DNA of 64,000 nt from Methylomonas sp. (GTDB taxonomy: Bacteria; Pseudomonadota; Gammaproteobacteria; Methylococcales; Methylomonadaceae): NCBI GenBank assembly GCA_002928965.1, contig PERU01000001.1, positions 1-64,000 on the forward strand, given 5' to 3'. The notes beneath the pieces were generated by a model, which made no database searches, was not told where the DNA came from, and saw only the letters and a program-made list of their open reading frames with translations. A program made the translations under genes and the position numbers. Below are positions 1 through 10,800 of this stretch, in pieces. Each line of letters begins with the position of its first letter. Positions within the stretch are counted from its first letter, which is position 1.

Positions 1-18
1 GAATAACAAAATAGAGAA

Positions 19-41
19 AATGTATCCCGGAATGTATCCCG
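19..41. repeat. 11-bp direct repeat beyond the tRNA-Pro 3' end
   Basis: The string AATGTATCCCG occurs twice, at 19-29 and 31-41, separated by one base. It lies about 55 bases beyond the 3' end of the tRNA-Pro gene, where tyrosine-recombinase elements commonly integrate. No integrase is visible in the window, so a link to an integrated element is only a guess. The rest of 1-96 is AT-rich and shows no gene. Confidence 0.35.
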
Positions 42-96
42 AAAATCAAAAAAGACGAATTATCAATTTAAAAATTCTGTAACTTATTGAAAATAT

Positions 97-173
97 TGGT
101 CGGAACGACAGGATTTGAACCTGCGACCCCTTGTCCCCCAGACAAGTGCGCTACCAAGCTGCGCCACGCTCCG
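97..173 (-). tRNA. tRNA-Pro (anticodon GGG)
   Basis: On the minus strand this is a 77-nt cloverleaf that starts CGGAGCGTGGCGCAG and ends in an encoded CCA (97-99). The acceptor arms CGGAGCG and CGTTCCG pair with one G-T wobble. The anticodon stem is CTTGT/ACAAG around the seven-base loop CTGGGGG, which gives anticodon GGG for the CCC proline codon. The T-arm carries GGTTCAAATCC. It lies downstream of merR on the same strand; a merR-type gene followed by tRNA-Pro after ihfA is also seen in pseudomonads. Confidence 0.95.
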
Positions 174-242
174 ATACAGAAGATGTGATTCCGAACGGGA
201 TCACTAAAGCGACGCATTTTAACACAATGCATCGCCGGGTGT

Positions 243-596
243 TTATTTGAGTAATTCTAAAATGTCTTCCAACTCGCCTATCATTTGATGGATCAGTTGT
301 TTGGTACGCAAGGAATCTTCCTTGGCGTTATCGCTGGATAGATGGGCTCTGGCGCCACCGATGGTATAACCTTGCTCATAGAGCAGGGCACGGATTTGCC
401 GTATCAGCAGTACATCATGACGTTGGTAGTAACGACGATTGCCGCGTCGTTTCACTGGGCTCAGTTCGGTAAACTCTTGCTCCCAGTAACGTAATACATG
501 CGGTTTGACGCCACATAAGTCACTGACTTCGCCTATGGTGAAGTAGCGTTTGGCCGGTATGACCGGCAATTCATTATTATTACTGGGTTCCAGCAT
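243..596 (-). CDS. MerR family transcriptional regulator
   Basis: A 117-residue protein with an N-terminal MerR-type winged helix-turn-helix (about residues 17-85). It shows the family signature [13 protein letters not shown] and then [10 protein letters not shown]. The wing region is rich in Arg (KRRGNRRYY) and a short helical tail follows. It has no C-terminal effector domain with metal-binding cysteines, so the inducer cannot be read from the sequence. The ATG at 596 overlaps the end of ihfA by 17 bases, so the two are probably translated together. MerR-like proteins of this size sit directly after pheT-ihfA in many gammaproteobacteria. Their targets are generally unknown. Confidence 0.9.
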   Translation of the reverse strand: MLEPSNNNELPVIPAKRYFTIGEVSDLCGVKPHVLRYWEQEFTELSPVKRRGNRRYYQRHDVLLIRQIRALLYEQGYTIGGARAHLSSDNAKEDSLRTKQLIHQMIGELEDILELLK

Positions 597-876
597 AGGC
601 TTCTACTCGGGCTTTTAATTTTTGGCCGGTTCGGAATGTCACCACGCGACGCGGAGTAATCGGAATTTCTTCGCCGGTTTTTGGATTTCTGCCGGGACGA
701 CCACTTTTGTCGCGAAGTTCGAATTTTCCAAACCCGGAAATTTTAACTTGTTCACCGCTTTCCAGTGAATGTTTAATTTCTTCGAAAAACAGTTCGACGA
801 TTTCTTTGGCTTCGCGTTTGTTCAGACCTAAGTCGTCAAATAATTTTTCAGCAATATCTGCTTTGGTTAATGCCAC
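580..876 (-). CDS. ihfA: Integration host factor subunit alpha
   Basis: Alpha subunit (98 residues) of the DNA-bending heterodimer IHF, which shapes the nucleoid and supports sigma-54 promoters, recombination and replication. The protein is a complete HU/IHF fold. It begins [13 protein letters not shown] and carries the intercalating beta-arm with [15 protein letters not shown]. Two in-frame GTG codons compete as start, at 882 and 876. The ribosome binding site GAGGGA (888-883) touches the first and lies six bases before the second. The second also gives the usual family N-terminus, so 876 is chosen. The gene follows pheT without a gap, as in E. coli. Confidence 0.95.
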   Translation of the reverse strand: MALTKADIAEKLFDDLGLNKREAKEIVELFFEEIKHSLESGEQVKISGFGKFELRDKSGRPGRNPKTGEEIPITPRRVVTFRTGQKLKARVEAYAGTQ

Positions 877-878
877 AA

Positions 879-3254
879 TCACTCCCTCAATTTTGCATTT
901 AATTCTGCTGTCATTTTCTGCAGCAACCTGCGAAATATAGCATCAATTTCAGAGTCGGTAAGCGTTTGAGTAAAATCTTGTAGAACCAGACTCAGCGCTA
1001 CGCTCTTAAAGCCATTTTCAATACCCTTGCCCTGATATACATCGAATATCGATACCTCGCGAACCGTAGTTTCCTGACTGGTATGGATGCAATGGATGAT
1101 GTCATTCGCAGAGATGTCTTGTTTCACAAGTAGTGCCATATCGCGACGTACCGACGGAAATTTTGATAAAGCAGAAAATTTCGGTACGACTCGTTGCAGA
1201 ATGGCATCCTGGCATAATTCAAACAAAAATACCGGGCTGTCGAAGCCGAGTTGTTTTTCAAGATTAGGATGCAACATGCCAATTAACCCGACGCTTTGGG
1301 CGTTGGCGTCAATAATTTCGGCTGTTTGACCTGGATGCAAGGCTGGATGCTGACCTGGTCTAAAACTTAATCCCGCCGCTGTTAATGACAGTAGCGCTTC
1401 TACATCGGCTTTTACGTCAAAAAAGTCGATATTTCTGGATTTTTCGCCCCATTGTTCAGCGTAAACGCTACCCAAAGCCAAACCGGCCAGCATTTTTTGC
1501 TGTTGCGTTTGACCGTTTTGGCTTAGGAAACGTAAACCGGATTCAAACAAGCGCACGCGGGTTTGTTGTCGATTAACGTTGTATTGGGCGGCATTCAACA
1601 GCCCGCACCATAAAGTAGTCCGCATTACTGCAAGTTCTGAAGAAATCGGATTTTTGATGCGAATGAATTCATCATCAGGAGCAACAGCTGTTTGCATGGC
1701 TTCATCGACAAAGCTGTAGGTGATGGCTTCCTGATAGCCTCTGTCAACCAAGCAGTCTTGCAGTCTTGCCAGTGATAACGACGCTTCCGGGGCTTTACCT
1801 AATTCGGAGCGCATCAACAAGCTGCTGCTGGGCAGGTTGTTGTAGCCGACGATACGGCCTATCTCTTCCAGCAAGTCTTCTTCGATGGCAATATCAAAAC
1901 GAAAACCCGGTGGGGTGATTTCCCAGCCTTCGGCGATTTCAGCGACTTGCATACCCAAGCCTTGGAACATGCGGGCAATCTCTTCGTTGCTTGGCGAAAT
2001 TCCCAAAACGCTTTCGATACGTTGCTTGCGTAATTTAACCGCGCTGCGTGCAGGAAAATGTTCCGGGCTGATAGTCGCATTGATTGGGCCTACAGCGCCG
2101 CCAGCAATTTCGACGATCAGTTGCGTGGCACGCTCGATGGCGCGCTGTTGCAGGGTAAAGTCTACGCCGCGTTCGAAGCGATGCGATGAGTCGGTATGCA
2201 AACCAAAACTGCGAGCTTTGCCGGCAATGCTGCGCGGGGTAAAGAAGGCGCATTCCAGGAAAATATCTTGTGTCGTATCGGATACGGCGCTGCTGTTACC
2301 ACCCATGACGCCAGCCAAAGCCAAAGGCTGCGATTGATCGGCAATCACTAAGGCGTTGCCGTCCAATTCAATGGTTTGATCGTTCAACAAGCTCAAACTT
2401 TCGCCTATGCTACTGTTTCTGACCACAAGCGGAGCCACTAATTTAGCTGCATCGAATGCATGTAGCGGTTGCCCCAGCTCCAGCAATACATAGTTGGTGA
2501 CATCGACTACCGGACTCAAACTTCTGATGCCGCTGCGCCGCAAACGTTCTTGCATCCATAGCGGTGTCATAGCCTGTGGATTAATGTTTTTGATCAAGCG
2601 GCCCAGATACACCGGGCAGGCTGCAGGCGAATCTACGCGAATTTCCAGAGTATCCTGATGCGATAGCGTTACTGGTGCTTGTGGTTTGGGCTGAAACGAT
2701 AGCTTGTTCAGCACGGCCACTTCACGGGCAATGCCTTCCACACTGAGACAATCGGCGCGGTTGGGTGTTAAACCCAATTCGATCACATTATCGTTCAGCG
2801 TGAGATAGTCACGAATGTCGATGCCGACAGGAGCATCTGTCGGTAATTCCATCAAGCCATTCGAGTTGGCTGCCAATCCCAGTTCTTTCTCGGAACACAA
2901 CATGCCAAACGATAATTCGCCACGCAGTTTGGATTCCTTGATTTTAAAGTCACCGGGCAATGTTGCGCCAATTAAAGCGGCCGGGATTTTTAAGCCAGGA
3001 CGCACATTGCTGGCACCACAGACGATTTGTAAAGGTTCAGCTTGGCCGACATTGACCTGACAAACCTTGAGTTTATCAGCATTGGGATGTTGTTCGGTGC
3101 TGAGCACTTCGCCCACGACCACGCCGCTAAATACCGCGGCAACCGGTTGCAGGGCATCGACTTCCAGGCCAGCCATGGTCAACTGCGCTACTAATTGTTC
3201 CGTGCTGACGGGTGGATTGATCAGTTCCCTCAACCACGCTTCACTTACTTGCAT
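879..3254 (-). CDS. pheT: Phenylalanyl-tRNA synthetase beta subunit
   Basis: Beta chain (791 residues) of the alpha2-beta2 enzyme that charges tRNA-Phe in the cytoplasm. The usual domain order is visible. An N-terminal tRNA-binding OB-fold spans about residues 40-150 ([29 protein letters not shown]). B3/B4 editing and B5 domains follow in the middle. A C-terminal anticodon-binding FDX-ACB domain ([12 protein letters not shown] onward) lies near residues 695-790. Length matches the family. It lies 14 bases downstream of pheS in the same operon, and its stop is adjacent to the ihfA start. Nothing suggests damage. Confidence 0.97.
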   Translation of the reverse strand: MQVSEAWLRELINPPVSTEQLVAQLTMAGLEVDALQPVAAVFSGVVVGEVLSTEQHPNADKLKVCQVNVGQAEPLQIVCGASNVRPGLKIPAALIGATLPGDFKIKESKLRGELSFGMLCSEKELGLAANSNGLMELPTDAPVGIDIRDYLTLNDNVIELGLTPNRADCLSVEGIAREVAVLNKLSFQPKPQAPVTLSHQDTLEIRVDSPAACPVYLGRLIKNINPQAMTPLWMQERLRRSGIRSLSPVVDVTNYVLLELGQPLHAFDAAKLVAPLVVRNSSIGESLSLLNDQTIELDGNALVIADQSQPLALAGVMGGNSSAVSDTTQDIFLECAFFTPRSIAGKARSFGLHTDSSHRFERGVDFTLQQRAIERATQLIVEIAGGAVGPINATISPEHFPARSAVKLRKQRIESVLGISPSNEEIARMFQGLGMQVAEIAEGWEITPPGFRFDIAIEEDLLEEIGRIVGYNNLPSSSLLMRSELGKAPEASLSLARLQDCLVDRGYQEAITYSFVDEAMQTAVAPDDEFIRIKNPISSELAVMRTTLWCGLLNAAQYNVNRQQTRVRLFESGLRFLSQNGQTQQQKMLAGLALGSVYAEQWGEKSRNIDFFDVKADVEALLSLTAAGLSFRPGQHPALHPGQTAEIIDANAQSVGLIGMLHPNLEKQLGFDSPVFLFELCQDAILQRVVPKFSALSKFPSVRRDMALLVKQDISANDIIHCIHTSQETTVREVSIFDVYQGKGIENGFKSVALSLVLQDFTQTLTDSEIDAIFRRLLQKMTAELNAKLRE

Positions 3255-3268
3255 GACTCAAACCACTC

Positions 3269-4291
<1,023 letters not shown>

Positions 4292-4354
4292 TCAGCTCAC
4301 TTTTTTGAATGGGGAAGGGTGACAACGGTATAGGGTGTTCTGCTACGCCGCTCA

Positions 4355-4380
4355 GAAAACTCCCCGCATAGGCGGGGAGT
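4355..4380 (-). terminator. Hairpin terminator between rplT and pheS
   Basis: On the minus strand ACTCCCCGC (4380-4372) pairs with GCGGGGAGT (4367-4359) around a four-base loop and is followed by TTTT. It sits after rplT and before pheST. It therefore ends the infC-rpmI-rplT message or acts as an attenuator for pheST. I looked for a phenylalanine-rich leader peptide of the E. coli pheST type and found none. Confidence 0.7.
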
Positions 4381-4425
4381 CAACTTTGCCATTAGACCGG
4401 CTTACCGGTCAGGACCATAAAAAAA

Positions 4426-4788
4426 TTATGGTTTGCTTTGGTTGGCTATGGCGATTTTAGCAATTTCACCGAACGCTTCGATGTCGCGCACAGCTAAATC
4501 AGCTAGCACTTTACGGTCGATAGCTACGTTGGCTTTGTTCAAGCCATTGATCATACGACTGTAAGAAATGCCGAATAGACGTGCTGCCGCATTGATACGC
4601 ACGATCCACAAAGCGCGGAATTGGCGTTTTTTCTGTTTACGGTCGCGGTAAGCATATTGACCGGCTTTGATAACCGCTTGCTTTGCTACGCGATAAACCC
4701 GGCTACGGGCACCATAGTAACCTTTAGCCAGTTTTAAAATCTTTTTATGTCTTGCTCTTGCGGTGACGCCGCGTTTAACTCTTGCCAT
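4426..4788 (-). CDS. rplT: 50S ribosomal protein L20
   Basis: L20 (120 residues) binds 23S rRNA early in assembly of the large subunit. In enterobacteria it also represses translation of its own operon. The sequence is the typical strongly basic, helical protein ([37 protein letters not shown]) at its usual length. It lies 30 bases downstream of rpmI, within infC-rpmI-rplT. The stem-loops upstream of rpmI (5097-5156) are candidate L20 targets. Certainty is very high. Confidence 0.98.
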   Translation of the reverse strand: MARVKRGVTARARHKKILKLAKGYYGARSRVYRVAKQAVIKAGQYAYRDRKQKKRQFRALWIVRINAAARLFGISYSRMINGLNKANVAIDRKVLADLAVRDIEAFGEIAKIAIANQSKP

Positions 4789-4818
4789 GTTTCTTCTCTC
4801 TTAAATGACGGTGTTTGA

Positions 4819-5016
4819 TCAACTGTAAGGCAGCATACGCGCTACCAAAGGTGCATCTGAAGGGTGAAGAATGGCTGTTTTACGCAGTTGTCTTTTACGT
4901 TTGGTGGTTTTTTTGGTCAGGATATGACGTCTGTGCGATTGTTTGCACTTAAAACCGCCACTACCGGTTTTCTTGAAACGCTTACCAGCGCCGCTATGGC
5001 TTTTCATTTTTGGCAT
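4819..5016 (-). CDS. rpmI: 50S ribosomal protein L35
   Basis: L35, 65 residues, a small basic protein of the large ribosomal subunit. The start is the ATG at 5016 ([18 protein letters not shown]). It is supported by the family N-terminus and by the ribosome binding site TTGGAGAAAACAA just upstream. A longer frame reaching to 5139 exists but would read through the stem-loop leader and is rejected. The C-terminus [20 protein letters not shown] is typical. It lies between infC and rplT, and the leader at 5017-5160 may mediate L20-dependent control. Confidence 0.97.
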   Translation of the reverse strand: MPKMKSHSGAGKRFKKTGSGGFKCKQSHRRHILTKKTTKRKRQLRKTAILHPSDAPLVARMLPYS

Positions 5017-5096
5017 TTGTTTTCTCCAATAATTAAAAATAAAGTCCCTGAGATAAAACCCAGTGAGGCAAAATGCTTGGCCCCAATGAATTTCAA

Positions 5097-5156
5097 GTGA
5101 GCAAAGCTCACCTAAACCAATTCGCTCCTGAATTGGCAAGCTGTTTACTAACAGCT
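5097..5156 (-). promoter_or_regulatory. Three consecutive stem-loops in the infC-rpmI spacer (possible L20 leader)
   Basis: Three perfect stems lie in tandem: GTGAGC/GCTCAC (5097-5111), CCAATTC/GAATTGG (5117-5136) and AGCTGTT/AACAGCT (5139-5156). None is followed by a T run on the minus strand, so they are not terminators. In E. coli, L20 represses rpmI-rplT by binding structured RNA in this same spacer. Function here is inferred from position. Confidence 0.5.
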
Positions 5157-5160
5157 AAAA

Positions 5161-5685
5161 CTATTTTTTCTTTTTAGGTCCCATCACCATGACCATTTGT
5201 CGACCTTCCAGTTTTGGAAATTGCTCGACAAGGGCGACTTCTTCCAAATCGGTTTCGATGCGCTTCAATAAATCCATGCCCAGCTCGCGATGGCTTAACT
5301 CGCGACCTTTAAAGCGAACAGTGATTTTGGTTTTGTCGCCTTCGTTCAGGAATTTTATCAAGTTGCGCAATTTAACCTGGTAGTCACCTTCTTCGGTGCC
5401 AGGGCGGAACTTGATTTCCTTGATCTGGATTTGCTTCTGCTTTTTCTTGGCGGCTTGCAGTTTTTTGTTAAGCTCAAACTGGTATTTGCCGTAATCCATG
5501 ACTTTGCAAACCGGAGGATCAGCATTGGGCGATATTTCGACCAGATCCATGTTTGCATCATAGGCAAGTTGTAATGCTTCGTTAATTGAAACAACACCGA
5601 CTTGTTCACCTTCGGCGCCTATCAACCTTACCCGTCTAGCGGTGATTTCGGTGTTTAAGCGCGTTGCATCTTTTTTAGAGCTGAT
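5161..5685 (-). CDS. infC: Translation initiation factor IF-3 (AUC start)
   Basis: IF-3 (174 residues) binds the 30S subunit, keeps it apart from 50S and rejects non-AUG start codons. Both domains are present, with the signatures [20 protein letters not shown] and [18 protein letters not shown] and a lysine-rich end PKKKK. Conventional start codons give only a shortened protein beginning at TTG 5625. The reading frame stays open, and similar to IF-3, for 20 more codons up to an ATC at 5685-5683. That codon lies eight bases after a perfect GGAGG (5698-5694). In-frame TAG lies just upstream. AUC is therefore chosen; rare start codons in infC are known to give autoregulation. thrS ends 22 bases upstream. 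Confidence 0.93.
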   Translation of the reverse strand: MSSKKDATRLNTEITARRVRLIGAEGEQVGVVSINEALQLAYDANMDLVEISPNADPPVCKVMDYGKYQFELNKKLQAAKKKQKQIQIKEIKFRPGTEEGDYQVKLRNLIKFLNEGDKTKITVRFKGRELSHRELGMDLLKRIETDLEEVALVEQFPKLEGRQMVMVMGPKKKK

Positions 5686-5707
5686 ACCCTAATCCTCCAA
5701 GTTGTTA

Positions 5708-7615
5708 TTATTTTCTGTCCGCAATCTCTGATTTCAAGCGTGCTATCAGTTCATTGACTGGCAGACTCCCTAGGTCCTCACCTTTTTGAGTGCGGACTGC
5801 TACGGTTTGATGTTCCAGCTCTTTGTCGCCGATAATCAAAAGATACGGCACACGCTGCATGGAATGCTCGCGGATTTTAAAGCCTATCTTCTCATTTCTC
5901 AAGTCAATTTTACTTCTAAAGCCTTGTTTTTCCAGTTCAAGCCGAACTTGTTCAGCATATCCGGCATGACGATCGGTGATATTCATCACCATCAACTGCA
6001 CCGGCGCTAACCATAAAGGGAAGTTGCCGGCGTGTTGCTCGATCAAAATGCCGATAAAGCGCTCCAGCGAGCCTAGTATCGCACGATGCAGCATAACAGG
6101 TACATGTCTCGCGCTGTCTTCGCCAATATACGAGGCGCCAAGGCGGTCTGGCATGGAGAAATCGACTTGAATAGTGCCGCATTGCCAGACCCGACCAATG
6201 CAGTCTTTTAACGAAAATTCGATTTTGGGGCCGTAAAAAGCGCCTTCACCGGGTTGTAATTGCCAGTCCAGACCTTTGGCATTTAAAGCCAGTTCCAGAG
6301 CATTTTCAGCTTTATCCCAAACACTATCGTCACCAACCCGATTTTCCGGACGGGTGGAGAGTTTGATAATCACGTCATCAAAGCCAAAGTCTTTGTAAAC
6401 TTCAAATAACAAATCGATAAAAGTGGATACTTCCGATTGAATTTGATCTTCGGTGCAAAAAATATGCGCATCATCCTGCACAAAATTTCTGACTCGCATC
6501 AAGCCATGCAGGGTGCCGGACGGTTCGTTGCGATGGCAGGAGCCGAATTCGGCCAAGCGGACCGGCAAATCCCGATAACTTTTGATACCTTGGTTGTAAA
6601 TCTGAATGTGGCAAGGGCAGTTCATCGGTTTGACTGCGTAATCGCGGTTTTCCGAATGGGTGGTGAACATCATGGCACTGAACTTGTCCCAGTGACCGGA
6701 TTTTTCCCATAATGAACGGTCGACAATTTGCGGAGTTTTGACTTCGCCATAGCCGTTGATACGCAATTTTTCGCGGATGTATTGTTCGACTTGCTGGTAA
6801 ATAGTCCAGCCTTTGTCGTGCCAGAACACCATGCCTGGGGCTTCTTCCTGGGTATGGAACAGGTTGAGTGTTTTGCCGATTTTACGATGATCGCGTTTTT
6901 CCGCTTCTTCCAGTCGGTGCAGGTAGGCGGCCAATTCTTTGCTGTCGCCCCAAGCGGTACCATAAATGCGCTGCAGCATTTCGTTATTGGAATCGCCGCG
7001 CCAATAGGCGCCAGCAATTTTCATCAATTTGAAGGCTTTTAGTTTGCCGGTACTGGGTACGTGCGGGCCGCGGCATAAGTCGGTGAATTCACCTTGGTTA
7101 TAAATCGACAAATCTTCATTGGCAGGGATGGAAGCGATAATTTCGGCTTTGTATTTTTCACCCAGACCCTGGAAAAAACTAACCGCTTCGTCGCGTGATA
7201 ATAGTGAGCGACTGATGGCAATATCCTGGGTCACCAATTCCTGCATTTTGTTTTCGATTGCCGCCAAGTCTTCCGGGGTAAACGAGCGTTCAAAGGCAAA
7301 ATCGTAGTAAAAGCCGTTTTCAATTACCGGTCCGATAGTGACTTGGGCAGCAGGAAACAATTGTTTGACAGCTTGCGCCAGTAAGTGTGCGGTGGAATGA
7401 CGGATGACATCAACGCCTTCTTCGTCCTTGCTGGTGATGATTTGCAGGCTGGCATCGTTTTCGATCAGTGTGGAAGCGTCTACCAGCTTGTCATTGACTT
7501 TGCCGGCCAGGGTTGCTTTTGCCAAACCAGAGCCGATAGATTTGGCGATATCCATTACGGAAACGGCGTGATCAAATTGACGCTGAGAGCCATCGGGTAG
7601 AGTGATTACTGGCAT
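5708..7615 (-). CDS. thrS: Threonyl-tRNA synthetase
   Basis: A 635-residue class II synthetase that charges tRNA-Thr. Domains in order: TGS (about 1-60), editing domain with [11 protein letters not shown], catalytic core with zinc-site [13 protein letters not shown] and [15 protein letters not shown], then the C-terminal anticodon-binding domain ([13 protein letters not shown] onward). The start is the ATG at 7615, which gives the conserved [10 protein letters not shown]. An upstream in-frame start at 7642 falls inside the T-run side of a terminator and is rejected. It heads the thrS-infC-rpmI-rplT-pheST-ihfA block. A terminator hairpin lies 17 bases before the start. Confidence 0.97.
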   Translation of the reverse strand: MPVITLPDGSQRQFDHAVSVMDIAKSIGSGLAKATLAGKVNDKLVDASTLIENDASLQIITSKDEEGVDVIRHSTAHLLAQAVKQLFPAAQVTIGPVIENGFYYDFAFERSFTPEDLAAIENKMQELVTQDIAISRSLLSRDEAVSFFQGLGEKYKAEIIASIPANEDLSIYNQGEFTDLCRGPHVPSTGKLKAFKLMKIAGAYWRGDSNNEMLQRIYGTAWGDSKELAAYLHRLEEAEKRDHRKIGKTLNLFHTQEEAPGMVFWHDKGWTIYQQVEQYIREKLRINGYGEVKTPQIVDRSLWEKSGHWDKFSAMMFTTHSENRDYAVKPMNCPCHIQIYNQGIKSYRDLPVRLAEFGSCHRNEPSGTLHGLMRVRNFVQDDAHIFCTEDQIQSEVSTFIDLLFEVYKDFGFDDVIIKLSTRPENRVGDDSVWDKAENALELALNAKGLDWQLQPGEGAFYGPKIEFSLKDCIGRVWQCGTIQVDFSMPDRLGASYIGEDSARHVPVMLHRAILGSLERFIGILIEQHAGNFPLWLAPVQLMVMNITDRHAGYAEQVRLELEKQGFRSKIDLRNEKIGFKIREHSMQRVPYLLIIGDKELEHQTVAVRTQKGEDLGSLPVNELIARLKSEIADRK

Positions 7616-7631
7616 TTTTCCATTCCACAAT

Positions 7632-7657
7632 AAAAAAAGCACCGACTAGCGGTGCTT
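7632..7657 (-). terminator. Rho-independent terminator of tRNA-Val, in the thrS leader
   Basis: On the minus strand AAGCACCG (7657-7650) pairs with CGGTGCTT through a five-base loop and runs into seven T. It starts nine bases after the tRNA-Val 3' end and stops 17 bases before the thrS ATG. It clearly can end the tRNA transcript. It also leaves almost no room for a separate thrS promoter downstream of it. Confidence 0.85.
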
Positions 7658-7665
7658 AGATGTTT

Positions 7666-7742
7666 TGGTAGGCGCGAGTGGACTCGAACCACCGACCCCC
7701 ACCATGTCAAGGTGGTGCTCTAACCAACTGAGCTACGCGCCT
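7666..7742 (-). tRNA. tRNA-Val (anticodon GAC)
   Basis: A 77-nt tRNA with acceptor arms AGGCGCG and CGCGCCT, D-arm GTAGCTCAGTTGGTTAGAGC, anticodon stem CCACC/GGTGG with loop TTGACAT, T-arm GGTTCGAGTCC and encoded CCA. Anticodon GAC reads GUC valine codons. It has its own strong promoter (7766-7793) and terminator (7632-7657). Confidence 0.95.
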
Positions 7743-7765
7743 AAAGTCTGTCGTTCGAGCCGCGC

Positions 7766-7793
7766 ATTATATAGGCTTAAATCAGTTGTGCAA
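7766..7793 (-). promoter_or_regulatory. Sigma-70 promoter of tRNA-Val
   Basis: On the minus strand TTGCAC (7793-7788) is followed after 16 bases by a perfect TATAAT (7771-7766). A GC-rich discriminator (GCGCGGC) comes next, as is typical of stable-RNA promoters under stringent control. The tRNA begins about 24 bases after the -10 box. Confidence 0.75.
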
Positions 7794-7830
7794 GTTTTTT
7801 ATCTGGCGACAGCGATTTTTCGACTGGTTT

Positions 7831-10800
7831 TTATACCAAGACACGTTCTATACCACCCTTGGCAGCATCGTTAATATAGTTTTTCATCCAGTCTTTTCCT
7901 AACACATGCTTGGCAATTTCCACCACGATGTAATCCACTTCCAGTTGTTCCACGTCACCTTGGTAACGTTGTAAACCTTGCATGCAGGAGGGGCAGGAGG
8001 TGAGCATTTTCATTGGACCTTCGTAACCATCACTACGGAGTATTGCGGCGTCTTTTTGCAATTCCTCAGCCTTTCGGAAACGCACCTGCGTAGATATATC
8101 TGGTCGGCCAACCGCCAATGTACCGGATTCCCCACAGCAGCGTTCTGATTTGCTTACGGAAGCGCCGACTAGACTAGACACTGTTTTCAACGGGTCTTGC
8201 AGTTTCATCGGACTATGGCAAGGGTCATGGTAGACGTAACGATCACCGCCTACACCCTCCAACTTGACGCCTTTTTCCAATAGATATTCATGAATGTCTA
8301 TAAGGCGACAGCCAGGAAAAATCTTGTCGAATTCGTAGTCAAATAATTGATCCAAACAGGTGCCGCAGCTGACTACCACAGTTTTGATGTCCAGGTAATT
8401 CAGGGTATTGGCGACGCGGTGAAACAATACCCGGTTATCGGTAGTGATTTCCTTGGCCTTTTCCGCTTGGCCGGCAGCCCGTTGCGGATACCCGCAGCAT
8501 AAATAGCCGGGTGGCAACACGGTTTGTACACCAATTTCATACAGCATGGCTTGGGTAGCTAAACCGACTTGCGAGAACAAGCGTTCTGAGCCGCAGCCGG
8601 GGAAGTAAAACACGGCCTCCGAATCGGTTTGGGTTTTGCTGCGGTCACGAATGACCGGCACAATGTCGTCGCTTTCGATACCTAACAGTGCGCGGGCCGT
8701 CTTGGTGGGCAATTTGCCGGGCATTTTGCGGTTGGTGAAGTGAATGACATATTCTTTCATTTCCGGTGCGCCGGTCGAAGAGGGCGGATGTGCCAATTGA
8801 GCACGCCCCCATGGGCGCAGGAAGACACTACCTAGCCGCTGGGCTTTGTAAGACCATTCGATCAGTAGTTTACGCATCAGTTTGACACTACTGGGGCGAT
8901 TGGTGCTTAAAAAGGCAATCGCTGCGGTTTTAACCGGATTGAAGCTTTGCTTGCCCATTTTGCGCAGCAAATGCCGCATGTTCATGGACACTTCGCCGAA
9001 ATCGATGTCGACAGGGCAGGGGTTGTAACACTTATGGCATACCGTGCAGTGGTCGGCCACGTCTTCAAACTCTTTCCAGTGGGTGATGGATATACCGCGA
9101 CGGGTTTGTTCTTCGTATAAAAACGCCTCAATCAGCAAAGAAGTCGCCAGGATTTTATTACGCGGCGAATACAGCAAATTAGCTTGAGGTACATGGGTGG
9201 AACACACTGGTTTGCATTTACCGCAACGTAGACAGTCTTTCACCGAATCGGAAATGGCGCCGATGTCGCTTTGCTGCATGATCAGCGATTCATAGCCCAT
9301 CAAGCTAAACGACGTGGTGTAAGCGGCACTGAGATCCGCACCCGGCATCAGTTTGCCCTTATTGAAGTGGCCTTCCGGATCGACCTGTTGTTTATAAGCA
9401 TGAAAGTCAGCCAATTCGGCGGAGCTTAAAAACTCGTATTTAGTGATGCCTATGCCGTGTTCGCCGGAAATGACCCCGCCCAGCGAACGGGCCAACGTCA
9501 TGATACGTGCCACAGCCTGATTGGCTTCCTGCAGCATGTCGTAATGGTCCGAGTTTACCGGCAAATTAGTGTGCACATTGCCGTCACCGGCATGCATATG
9601 CAGCGCCACAAACACCCGTCCGCGCAGCACTTCTTTGTGCAGTGCTTCAACGCGCTCGATAATCAGCCGGAAATTGTCGCCGGCGAAGATTTCGCGCAGC
9701 CGCGGCAATAATTCCTGTTTCCAGGATACTCGAATTGAGTGGTCTTGCAGGCGATGGAATACCGTGGGCTGTGCTGTGCGATTGCTCAATTCGCCGACAT
9801 GAATGCCATATTCGGTAAAAAAATGCTCGGCCTGTTGCAACGGCATATCCAGGTTGTCGTATAACCATTGCCAGCGGGCGCTGACTAATTCGATAGCTGA
9901 CAGGGCTTGTTGACGCCTGTCGTAGATCAATGAAGTTTTGTCGACGCTGTCTTCGTAAAACCGCACCGGTAAGTCGCCTTCCAGAAAGTGATTCAAGGCA
10001 TCGCACAGCCGCAATTTGTTGCGTAAGGACAGCTCGATATTGATGCGTTCGATACCATCGCAATAATCGCCCATGCGCGGCAACGGAATCACTACGTCTT
10101 CGTTGATTTTAAAGGCGTTGGTGTGTTTGGCGATAGCCGCGGTTCTGGCCCGGTCCAGCCAGAATTTTTTGCGGGTTTCCGCGCTGACGGCGATAAAGCC
10201 CTCGGCGCCACGAGCGTTGCACATTCGCACTACTTCCGACGTAGCCCAAGCTACCTGATTGTCATCGTCGCCGACAATGTCGCCAATCAATACCATTTTA
10301 GGTCGGCCATGCTGCTTGGCTTTGCTGGCATAACCTACGGCTTTGACATAGCGTTCATCCAGATGCTCCAGCCCGGCCAGCATCACTCGATTGGGACCGG
10401 TCTTGGGTAAGGCGGCCAGATAATCGCGAATTTCCACAATGGCGGGCACGGCTTCTCTGACTTGCCCATAAAACTCCAGGCAGACGGTACGGATATGCGG
10501 CGGCATTTTGTGCAGAATCCAGCGTGCCGAGGTAATGATGCCGTCGCAGCCTTCTTTTTGAATGCCGGGCAAACCGCCCAGAAATTTGTCGGTGACATCT
10601 TTGCCCAGTTCACCTTTGCGAAAGGCCGAGCCGGGCATGGTCAAAATCTGTTCCGATAGTTTGTTTTTGCGTTTGCTGTCGAAATAATTCAGTTGAAACG
10701 TTACCTGATCCTGGTCGTGTATTTTGCCGAGATTATGGTTGAGGCGTTCCACTTCCAGCCAGTTGCCGTCCGGTGTGACCATGCGCCAAGACAGCAAATT

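Noticed and set aside
7616..7642. Upstream in-frame start for thrS
   Set aside because: It would lie within the terminator T run and adds nine residues that do not match the family N-terminus.
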